Positions 1-5,565 of a DNA stretch of 5,565 nucleotides are shown one piece after another. Made by a program: the position numbers and the translations under genes. Below the pieces are notes generated by a model, which made no database searches, was not told where the DNA came from, and worked only from the letters and a program-made list of their open reading frames with translations. The number at the start of each line of letters is the position of its first letter. The first letter of the stretch is position 1. Location: the NCBI GenBank assembly GCA_016763335.1, contig JAESUD010000229.1, positions 1 to 5,565 on the forward strand, written 5' to 3'. The DNA is from Emcibacteraceae bacterium. GTDB taxonomy: Bacteria > Pseudomonadota > Alphaproteobacteria > Sphingomonadales > Emcibacteraceae.

Positions 1-391
1 CTTTACGCATAGGAAGCGAAAACATGGCAATGCTTTGCCGCTCAGCCGTAATGGTGATGCCACTCATTCCTATATCAAATTTGTCTGCCATAAGATCATC
101 CATCAAAGTTGGCCAAGTTGTTTTAACAAATTCTATTTCGACGTTCAGCGATAAGGCAAGCCCCTTGGCCAGTTCAATGTCGACACCATCCAGGTTTCCA
201 CCGTTCAGATAAGAAAAAGGCATATAGTCTCCGGTAGTCCCCACGTGAATAACGCCATTTTCTTTTATTATATCAAGGCGTGATACGGCCAATAGTGAAA
301 CATTGCTCGCCTTCGGATCATCAATTTGTCCACAAGCATTTAATGTGAGCGTAAAAAGTATACATAAAAATATTTTTTTAATGTTTCTCAT
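1..391 (-). CDS. Family-3 solute-binding lipoprotein, PheC-like (partial, C-terminus outside window)
   Basis: The 130 visible residues form the N-terminal part of a periplasmic binding-protein fold (SBP_bac_3). Residues 1-20 are a lipoprotein signal: basic MRNIKK, a hydrophobic stretch, then lipobox L17-N-A-C20, so the mature protein should be lipid-anchored, with Gly21 after the cysteine. Residues 37-62 (SRLD, then VGTTGDYMPFSYL), the GVDIELA segment at 69-75, TTWPTLM at 91-97, and the FDIGMSGITIT-ERQ segment at 105-119 closely resemble, from memory, the cyclohexadienyl dehydratase PheC branch (prephenate/arogenate to phenylpyruvate/phenylalanine). The same fold also serves amino-acid ABC transporters and the sensor domains of signalling proteins, and the PheC catalytic region lies outside the window, so enzyme versus binding protein stays open. 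An in-frame TAG two codons upstream fixes the ATG at 391 as the earliest start. No Shine-Dalgarno is visible. The ATG overlaps the stop of the upstream gene (ATGA), suggesting coupled translation. Confidence 0.85.
   Translation of the reverse strand, partial: MRNIKKIFLCILFTLTLNACGQIDDPKASNVSLLAVSRLDIIKENGVIHVGTTGDYMPFSYLNGGNLDGVDIELAKGLALSLNVEIEFVKTTWPTLMDDLMADKFDIGMSGITITAERQSIAMFSLPMRK
388..391 (-). other. ATGA stop/start overlap
   Basis: Read leftward, bases 391-388 spell ATGA: the ATG of the lipoprotein gene overlaps the TGA of the GT87 gene. With no Shine-Dalgarno before this ATG, re-initiation by ribosomes finishing the upstream gene is the likely mode of translation. This implies one mRNA for both and roughly linked expression. 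Confidence 0.8.
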
Positions 392-1677
392 GGTCTATAA
401 TTATTTTTTCTAAGATATCTTTTTAATACCGTAAATATTAGTACGGCATTAAATAAGGCTGCTAAGGTTGCGATTTCTCCTCCAGACCACAGGTTTGGAT
501 AAGGCGGATAAAATATTCCCGTTGTAAGAGAGATATTTTGTGAACGCGCTATAATCAAAAATGACACAAAGAGTGCTGCTTTTGACGCTTTGTCAAATTT
601 TTGGGATAATAAAATAACGGGCGCAATGAAAATCAGGTCATATGTATGAAGCGGCGCAAGGCATGCTATCATTGATAATGTAACCGTCAATAAAAACAGT
701 TTCATTTCGGCAGCTTTTTCACCTTCTAAATTTAGCCCTGATTTCTTACATAAAGTTAAGGCTGTCCAAATGACCAACACTGTTATTAAGAGTGCAATTG
801 AAGACGCTATTTCGATGTCTGTGACATGGAATAATATATTACGAATTCCGGTGGTCAATTCTGGATGATTGGCAATGAAATCACCATGTCCCATTGTGCC
901 GGAAATGTAGGCTTGGATAGATTTAATCATGCCAAATTGTATGGTTGGCGGTATATACATTAAAAATGTTAATATGCAGGTTATGAAGAGGGCTTTTCTA
1001 TATTGGCCGAATGGTATTAATGCTATGAATAAACCCGCACCAACATTAGGCTTCAATAATACGATAAATAAACCGAGGGCAAGTAAAAAATTATTACGAG
1101 AGAGTACTGAGAAAATGACGATGCAAACGCCTAAATAGATTAAAATAGAAGTTTGTCCTAATACAAAAGTCAACACGGTCGACTGCATAATAGATACCAA
1201 CCCAGTATAAAAAACTATAGTTGGCCACGATATTTTTACATTTATTTTGGCCAAGCCTTCTTTAAGTATTAGGCTGGACGCAAAGATCATAAAAACACTA
1301 AACCAACGCCAAATTTCTACGGCGGTATTATATTCAAAGAATGCAAAAAACCTTGAAAGAAACCACATGCCCGGCGGATAAAAGAAGGCTTGTCCATTAA
1401 AAGGATAATAATCCGGTTGCGGGTTAGAGGGATCAAAGATAAGATTTCCCAGTTCAATATACTCTTTACTGTAAGGGCTGATGCCCTCCGCCCATGCATG
1501 GCCTGCTAGCCAAATGTGGAGAAAGTCAATATCTTGCCAGTCGGCGAATATACTTTTGCTGAATAAGTATATAATACCTAAAATACCAAACGAAAATGCA
1601 GCCGCAGCAGATACTTTGTCGAATTGGTCACTTTCTATATATTTTTTCAGATGATTAAACATAATGTGTATCAGCAT
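388..1677 (-). CDS. GT87/DUF2029-type integral membrane glycosyltransferase
   Basis: A 429-residue polytopic membrane protein with about ten hydrophobic helices (roughly 24-42, 99-117, 122-140, 152-190, 196-222, 228-247, 290-310, 326-345, 347-358, 365-380, 402-420). Features of the GT87/DUF2029 family of polyprenyl-phosphate-sugar transferases are visible: the first-loop motif DF-HIW-AGHAWAEGISPY at 51-69 with candidate catalytic Asp51, the FFYPPGMWFLSRFF segment at 98-111, GLFIVLLKPNVG at 202-213, and HTYDLIFIAPVIL near 344-356. Family members move mannose or related sugars from a lipid carrier to a periplasmic acceptor; the donor and acceptor here are unknown. An in-frame TAG four codons upstream makes 1677 the furthest possible start. 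GGGG lies too close to that ATG to be an ideal ribosome site, and Met6 (1662) is an alternative start. It follows cysQ by 74 bases and overlaps the lipoprotein gene by four bases. Confidence 0.8.
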   Translation of the reverse strand: MLIHIMFNHLKKYIESDQFDKVSAAAAFSFGILGIIYLFSKSIFADWQDIDFLHIWLAGHAWAEGISPYSKEYIELGNLIFDPSNPQPDYYPFNGQAFFYPPGMWFLSRFFAFFEYNTAVEIWRWFSVFMIFASSLILKEGLAKINVKISWPTIVFYTGLVSIMQSTVLTFVLGQTSILIYLGVCIVIFSVLSRNNFLLALGLFIVLLKPNVGAGLFIALIPFGQYRKALFITCILTFLMYIPPTIQFGMIKSIQAYISGTMGHGDFIANHPELTTGIRNILFHVTDIEIASSIALLITVLVIWTALTLCKKSGLNLEGEKAAEMKLFLLTVTLSMIACLAPLHTYDLIFIAPVILLSQKFDKASKAALFVSFLIIARSQNISLTTGIFYPPYPNLWSGGEIATLAALFNAVLIFTVLKRYLRKNNYRP

Positions 1678-1751
1678 AGCCCCATTCTACTTTAATGATC
1701 CACATGAATTTAATTATATTTATCGTTGCAATAGAGGTCTTGAATTTTTAT

Positions 1752-2546
1752 TTATGATTGTTTTATATCACCTGACGCAATAAACGCGCCGTTGCGAAAA
1801 TCTACTTTATTATATTGAAAAGGTGAGCCATCCGGATTGGTTAATGTGCCGCCCGCTGCACTTAGGATGGCATGACCGGCGGCGATGTCCCATTCCATGG
1901 TCGGGCCAAACCTAGGATATATATCTGCCTTGCCTGCTGCGACGACACAAAACTTTAATGAACTTCCTGCCGAAGTCATATCCTTGACACCTAATTTTTC
2001 AAGATACGCTTTTGTTTCATCATCAAGATGGGATTTGCTGGCGAGGGCGGTTAAATTATCTTTTGAGGCTTGTCTGACCCGTATAGGGGCTTCTTCGCCA
2101 ATCACTATACCATTTTTAACTTTTTGAATGGTGGCCGTGTCTGGATCTTTAGCGATGTATATATCACCAAGTGCCGGGGCATATATGATGCCGAATGTCG
2201 GTTGTCCGTTTTCGATAAGCGCAATATTAACAGTAAAGTCTGTACCTCCGGCAATGAATTCTTTTGTTCCGTCGTGTGGGTCAACGAGCCAGAATATATT
2301 GCTGACTTCGGGAATGTTGCCTTCGCTGGCGCTTTCTTCTGCGACTATGGGGATTTCCGGTGCGATTATGGCAAGGTCGCGGAGAATTATTTTTTCGGCG
2401 GCCTGATCGGCCAAAGTTACGGGCGAGCTGTCTTCTTTATATCGGACACCAATGTTACCTTCTCGGATTTCCATTATTTTATCACCTGCCTCAATAGCGG
2501 TGCAGCTTAAAATTTTGCAATATTTGGCATAATTATTTTTTGTCAT
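1752..2546 (-). CDS. cysQ: 3'(2'),5'-bisphosphate nucleotidase CysQ (inositol monophosphatase family)
   Basis: The enzyme hydrolyses 3'-phosphoadenosine 5'-phosphate (PAP) to AMP, recycling the by-product of sulfate assimilation and sulfotransfer. The 264-residue length is usual for CysQ. Metal-site motifs of the Li+-sensitive phosphatase superfamily are present in order: KEDSSPVTLAD (37-47), AEES with Glu70-Glu71, WLVDPHDGTKEFIAGG (86-101) with Asp89 and Asp92, GSSLKFC at 194-200, and EWDIAAGHAIL (218-228) with Asp220. The KEFI extension after DGT distinguishes CysQ from plain inositol monophosphatases and histidinol phosphatases. One oddity is His91 where Leu or Ile is usual in the DPxDGT loop. 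No other sulfur-assimilation gene lies nearby. The start at 2546 gives a normal N-terminus but only a weak purine-rich ribosome site (AAGAG, about 13 bases upstream). It is probably the first gene of the leftward set. Confidence 0.92.
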   Translation of the reverse strand: MTKNNYAKYCKILSCTAIEAGDKIMEIREGNIGVRYKEDSSPVTLADQAAEKIILRDLAIIAPEIPIVAEESASEGNIPEVSNIFWLVDPHDGTKEFIAGGTDFTVNIALIENGQPTFGIIYAPALGDIYIAKDPDTATIQKVKNGIVIGEEAPIRVRQASKDNLTALASKSHLDDETKAYLEKLGVKDMTSAGSSLKFCVVAAGKADIYPRFGPTMEWDIAAGHAILSAAGGTLTNPDGSPFQYNKVDFRNGAFIASGDIKQS

Positions 2547-2587
2547 AATATTCTAACTCTTATTACCGAAAACTATTGAAATATCGG

Positions 2588-2615
2588 TTGTCGTTTTTGA
2601 TCGGATGATTATTAT
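2588..2615 (+). promoter_or_regulatory. Candidate sigma-70 promoter for chpT
   Basis: TTGTCG (2588-2593) and TATTAT (2610-2615) are separated by 16 bases and lie about 40 bases before the chpT ATG. The -10 differs from consensus at one position. The same bases carry the -10 of the leftward candidate promoter, so the two transcription units may compete for polymerase. This is inferred from sequence only. Confidence 0.3.
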
Positions 2616-2640
2616 ATGGATCTAATATACAGAACCGCAA
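2611..2640 (-). promoter_or_regulatory. Candidate sigma-70 promoter for cysQ
   Basis: On the minus strand, TTGCGG (2640-2635) is followed after 18 bases by a perfect TATAAT (2616-2611), about 65 bases before the cysQ ATG. The -35 matches consensus at three to four positions. The -10 is strong, but the region is AT-rich, so a chance match is possible. It overlaps the candidate chpT promoter on the other strand. Confidence 0.4.
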
Positions 2641-2656
2641 GAAAGAAAGTTGATTA

Positions 2657-3283
2657 ATGAAAGAATTAGATTTTGCTGCTTTATTATGTTCACGCCTTTG
2701 TCATGATTTAATAAGCCCGGTTGGCGCAATATCAAACGGCATTGAAATTCTCAATGATGAAGACGATGAAGCAATGCGAATTGAAGTGATGAAATTGCTG
2801 GAACTTAGTGTCGGGCAAACTTCTAATAGGCTCAAGTTTTATCGGTTGGCTTTTGGTGCGGCAGGGGGCATGGGTAACCAGGTTCCTATTAGAGACGCAA
2901 AAAGTGCTACTGAATCATTATTTGAAGGCTCGCCAATTACCCTTAGCTGGAATTCGGAAATAGGGGAACTCAATAAGAATGCAATCAAACTCATTATGAA
3001 TATGATATTGGTTGCCAGCGAAAGTTTGATTCGTGGTGGTGAGTTGATGGTTAATATTACGGTTCAGAGTAATAAAATAAACCTGGAAGTTTCTGTTAGA
3101 GCGGACCGTGTGATTTTTCAGGATAAGATCTGTGAAATGATTTGCGGGGCAACAGGCCAAATGGAATCAGACCCTAAATTGGCACCGGCATATCTGGCTG
3201 CAAGCGTGGCAGAACAGATAAACAGTAAAATTGAATATACTAATCATAATGAAAATAGTTTTACTTTGAATATTTTCATCTAA
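2657..3283 (+). CDS. chpT: Histidine phosphotransferase ChpT
   Basis: ChpT is the cytoplasmic phosphotransfer protein that carries phosphate from the hybrid kinase CckA to the response regulators CtrA and CpdR. The N-terminal half is the dimerising helical hairpin: LCSRLCHDLISPVGAISNG (10-28) contains His16, the expected phosphorylation site, and NRLKFYRLAFGAAGG (57-71) is the diagnostic second-helix motif of the family. The C-terminal half (about 80-208, including KLIMNMILVASESLIRGGEL at 111-130) is the degenerate Bergerat-like domain. It lacks the glycine-rich ATP boxes of true kinases, as expected for a phosphotransferase that does not bind ATP. The 208-residue length is normal for the family. 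The start at 2657 places the family motif close to the N-terminus, as usual. The ribosome site is only a purine-rich AAGAAAGAAAG stretch. cheA follows 140 bases downstream on the same strand. Confidence 0.93.
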   Translation: MKELDFAALLCSRLCHDLISPVGAISNGIEILNDEDDEAMRIEVMKLLELSVGQTSNRLKFYRLAFGAAGGMGNQVPIRDAKSATESLFEGSPITLSWNSEIGELNKNAIKLIMNMILVASESLIRGGELMVNITVQSNKINLEVSVRADRVIFQDKICEMICGATGQMESDPKLAPAYLAASVAEQINSKIEYTNHNENSFTLNIFI

Positions 3284-3316
3284 AATTTGTTCTATTTAAA
3301 CGATCTAAATTATTTA

Positions 3317-3332
3317 AATTTTTATAAAAATT
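3317..3332 (+). repeat. Perfect 16-base AT-only palindrome
   Basis: AATTTTTATAAAAATT reads identically on both strands, 33 bases after the chpT stop. It contains no G or C, so as RNA it would form only a weak stem, and no U-tract clearly follows. It is not a convincing terminator. It may simply reflect the very AT-rich spacer, or be a DNA-bending or binding site. Confidence 0.35.
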
Positions 3333-3380
3333 GAAAAATTAGCAAAAGCTTTACTTCATTTTAACCAATTTCCTAGAGAT

Positions 3381-3405
3381 TAGATATCGGAACACCCGAA
3401 ATCTA
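3381..3405 (+). promoter_or_regulatory. Stem-loop in the cheA leader
   Basis: Arms TAGATATCGG (3381-3390) and CCGAAATCTA (3396-3405) pair at nine of ten positions (one A-A mismatch) around the five-base loop AACAC. The stem ends five bases before the cheA Shine-Dalgarno. It has no T-run after it on either strand, so it is not an intrinsic terminator. It could be an operator palindrome at the DNA level, or an mRNA structure that affects cheA translation or stability after processing of a chpT-cheA transcript. Function is inferred. Confidence 0.5.
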
Positions 3406-3410
3406 GTAAA

Positions 3411-3415
3411 AAAGG
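3411..3415 (+). promoter_or_regulatory. Shine-Dalgarno for cheA
   Basis: AAAGG, preceded by more A residues, lies eight bases before the ATG at 3424. It is the clearest ribosome site in the window and supports that start, which also places the phosphotransfer histidine at residue 44, where the family expects it. Confidence 0.7.
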
Positions 3416-3423
3416 TAATTAAT

Positions 3424-5565
3424 ATGGATGATTTACTGAATGAGTTTTTAACAGAAACATTCGAAAGCATTGAAGTAGTTGATGTTGAGTTGGTTGAGCT
3501 TGAGAAAGATCCCAACAATAAATCAGTTCTGGATAATATATTTAGATTAGTGCACACAATCAAGGGAACATGCGGGTTTTTAGGGCTTCCTAGGCTTGAA
3601 TCAGTTGCGCATTCGGGGGAAAATGTTCTTGGAAAATTTCGCGATGGCGAAATGGACGTGACACCGGAAGCGGTGACATTAATTCTAGCTGCACTAGACC
3701 GCATCAAAGAAATTTTGGATGGTCTTGAAGAGACTCAGGCGGAGCCGGAAGGCGATGATAGTGATATTATTAATCAGTTAAATGCCATGGCTGAAGGTAA
3801 AACGGTTGCAGAAATAAAAATTGTTGAGCCAGTTGAGGCACCAATTGTAGTATCTGGCGAACGACCAAAAGTACCTGGTGAGGCGACACTCGATGAACTC
3901 GAAGCAGCCTTTCTTGCTGCTCCCGGTCCAGATGAAACAGATGAAATTTCTACCGGTGGCAAACTTGCAAGTGCTGGTGGAGCAGAAATAATTGCTGTCG
4001 TCTCGCATTTATTTCATAATAGAATTTTATCAGATGCGACGCTCAAGGCACTTCTTTTAGGAGCTGATTTAAGGGCTAGTAAAAAGGCAGTCGAAAAGTT
4101 TTTCATATCTTCGCTTGAGAAGGAAGAATGCGATGAAAGTCTAATTGAAGGCTCATTCGTAGAATTCATTAAAAACGGTATTGCCGAAGATCAGTTCTAT
4201 AATACTGTTAAGCATCTTGAAAGTGTGCTTGATGAAGTTGGTATGTCCACGGTTGAAGCTAATTTTGTTAAAGAAGTTTATAGCCATGCTTCGTCGATAA
4301 TAATAGAAGCCGCTAAGAAAAATTCAAAGACTGACGTTAAAGTAGTTAAAACCGAAGTTGCTAAAACGTCAAGTAAGCCAAAAGAAGGTGGTATCGCCAA
4401 TCAATCAATTCGTGTTGCGGTTGATGTACTAGATAACCTTATGAATATGGTTAGCGAATTGGTTTTGACACGTAATCAATTAATGCAAATTTCCAGACGT
4501 AATAGCGATAATGATTTTGAAATACCATTGCAACGTCTTAGCCAATGTACGACGGAACTTCAGGAAGCTGTGATGAAAACGCGCATGCAGCCTATTGGAA
4601 ATGCCTGGTCAAAATTACCTCGCATCATCCGTGATCTTCAATTGGAACTTGGTAAGAAAATTGAACTTCAAATGCTTGGTGCCGATACTGAACTAGACCG
4701 TCAGGTACTTGAACTTATTAAAGATCCGCTTACTCATATGATTAGGAATTCGGCGGATCATGGTATTGAAAAAATTGAAGACCGGATAGCCGCAGGCAAA
4801 AATGAAACTGGCACAATTCGTTTGAATGCGTTACATGAAGGCGGGCAAATTATTATTGAAATTTCTGATGATGGTGCCGGACTTCCTGTTGCTAAACTTG
4901 CAGAAAAAGCCTTAGCAAATAATTTGGCTACTGAAGAAGAAATAGCCGAAATGTCTGATCAGCAAATTCAGCGCTTTATTTTCCATGCCGGTTTCTCGAC
5001 TGCTGAAAAAGTAACCAGTGTATCGGGGCGCGGCGTTGGTATGGATGTTGTGCGCACAAATATTGAAAAAATTGGTGGTACGGTCGAGCTTAAATCTACC
5101 GAAGGAAAAGGCACAACATTTTATATAAAAATACCTCTCACATTAGCAATCGTTTCAGCACTAATTGTTAAGTCAGGAACCGAGAGGTTTGCTATTCCGC
5201 AAATTAGCGTTCTTGAACTCGTAAGGGCTTCCGGTGATTCAAGTCATAAAATTGAATATATTAACTCAACACCAGTACTTCGTTTGCGTGACCGGTTGTT
5301 GCCGTTATTGCATCTCAATAAAATTCTTGGCTTTGAAAATGACGATGATGTTGCCGATGCGGAAAATGATAATAAAAAAGAAGATTTTATCATTATTACT
5401 CAGGTAGGCGGTTTCACATTTGGTATTGTTGTCGACCGTGTATTTGATACGGAAGAAATTGTTGTTAAACCCGTTGCGCCCATACTCAGGGATATTAATG
5501 TGTTTTCAGGGAATACTATTCTAGGTGATGGTAGCGTCATCATGATCCTTGATCCAAATGGTATA
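3424..5565 (+). CDS. cheA: Chemotaxis histidine kinase CheA (partial, extreme C-terminus outside window)
   Basis: CheA autophosphorylates under control of chemoreceptors and CheW, then phosphorylates CheY and CheB. The 714 visible residues read without frameshift. Domain order: P1/HPt at 1-103 with phospho-acceptor His44 in HTIKGTCGFLG; an unusual long middle region at about 104-320; the P3 dimerisation hairpin at about 324-385 (IRVAVDVLDNLMNMVSELVLTRNQL); the P4 ATPase at about 386-575, with N-box DPLTHMIRNSADHG (434-447), G1 DDGAG (482-486), F-box FHAGFSTAEKV (520-530) and G2 GRGVGMDVV (535-543); and the CheW-like P5 from about 576, almost complete at the edge, with an acidic loop at 638-653. 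All kinase motifs are intact, so it should be active. A recognisable CheY-binding P2 domain is not evident; residues about 186-300 look mainly helical and charged. It lies 140 bases after chpT, possibly co-transcribed, and other che genes are likely to follow. Confidence 0.95.
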   Translation, partial: MDDLLNEFLTETFESIEVVDVELVELEKDPNNKSVLDNIFRLVHTIKGTCGFLGLPRLESVAHSGENVLGKFRDGEMDVTPEAVTLILAALDRIKEILDGLEETQAEPEGDDSDIINQLNAMAEGKTVAEIKIVEPVEAPIVVSGERPKVPGEATLDELEAAFLAAPGPDETDEISTGGKLASAGGAEIIAVVSHLFHNRILSDATLKALLLGADLRASKKAVEKFFISSLEKEECDESLIEGSFVEFIKNGIAEDQFYNTVKHLESVLDEVGMSTVEANFVKEVYSHASSIIIEAAKKNSKTDVKVVKTEVAKTSSKPKEGGIANQSIRVAVDVLDNLMNMVSELVLTRNQLMQISRRNSDNDFEIPLQRLSQCTTELQEAVMKTRMQPIGNAWSKLPRIIRDLQLELGKKIELQMLGADTELDRQVLELIKDPLTHMIRNSADHGIEKIEDRIAAGKNETGTIRLNALHEGGQIIIEISDDGAGLPVAKLAEKALANNLATEEEIAEMSDQQIQRFIFHAGFSTAEKVTSVSGRGVGMDVVRTNIEKIGGTVELKSTEGKGTTFYIKIPLTLAIVSALIVKSGTERFAIPQISVLELVRASGDSSHKIEYINSTPVLRLRDRLLPLLHLNKILGFENDDDVADAENDNKKEDFIIITQVGGFTFGIVVDRVFDTEEIVVKPVAPILRDINVFSGNTILGDGSVIMILDPNGI

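Noticed and set aside
1713..1718. TATAAT on the minus strand in the cysQ-GT87 gap, possible internal promoter
   Set aside because: No acceptable -35 element is found 16-18 bases upstream (AAGACC at 17). The spacer is AT-rich, so a -10 match alone is weak.
2070..2510. Open frame of 146 codons on the plus strand
   Set aside because: It lies antisense inside cysQ, has cysteine- and phenylalanine-rich composition typical of a shadow frame, and has no ribosome site or recognisable domain.
2565..2588. ACCGA...TCGGT inverted repeat upstream of chpT as a hairpin
   Set aside because: Only five base pairs with a 14-base loop. It is too weak as a structure, and is kept only as part of the shared half-site observation.
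3284..3350. Possible intrinsic terminator after chpT
   Set aside because: The only palindrome is AT-only and no GC-rich stem followed by a T-run is present, so read-through into cheA is as likely.
3361..3367. TTAACCA, a possible CtrA half-site before cheA
   Set aside because: The full CtrA site needs a second TTAA seven bases further on, and here CCTA follows. In such AT-rich DNA a lone TTAA half-site means little.
3351..3707. Open frame of 118 codons on the minus strand
   Set aside because: It is antisense to the cheA HPt region, is very rich in Ser and Thr as mirror frames are, and the opposite strand encodes clear conserved motifs.

Overview
The window comes from an AT-rich, motile Gram-negative bacterium, almost certainly an alphaproteobacterium. 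The strongest evidence is ChpT, the histidine phosphotransferase of the CckA-ChpT-CtrA relay, which is known only from Alphaproteobacteria. It is followed by a chemotaxis kinase CheA of alphaproteobacterial style. I cannot name the genus from sequence alone; the low GC excludes typical GC-rich Caulobacter- or Rhizobium-like genomes.

Layout. The left half (1-2546) is a leftward gene set read in the order cysQ (3'(2'),5'-bisphosphate nucleotidase, 1752-2546), a GT87/DUF2029-type polytopic membrane glycosyltransferase (388-1677), and a family-3 solute-binding lipoprotein that resembles cyclohexadienyl dehydratase PheC (1-391, cut by the window edge). The last two overlap by four bases (ATGA) and are probably translationally coupled. 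A 109-base divergent intergenic region (2547-2656) holds back-to-back promoter candidates. The right half is rightward: chpT (2657-3283), a 140-base AT-rich gap with a good stem-loop just before the ribosome binding site, then cheA (3424 to beyond the window end).

How the genes work together. ChpT passes phosphate from CckA to CtrA and CpdR, controlling cell cycle or, in many alphaproteobacteria, flagellar motility. CheA phosphorylates CheY and CheB in response to chemoreceptors. Their adjacency joins motility regulation with chemotaxis, and more che genes probably follow beyond 5565. The leftward genes look metabolic or envelope-related and show no evident link to the phosphorelay. No RNA genes, mobile elements or CRISPR arrays were seen.

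I found no clear undescribed system. The items most worth a second look are the long helical, unrecognised segment of CheA where the P2 domain would normally lie, the stem-loop in the cheA leader, and the coupling of a GT87 membrane protein to a PheC-like lipoprotein.
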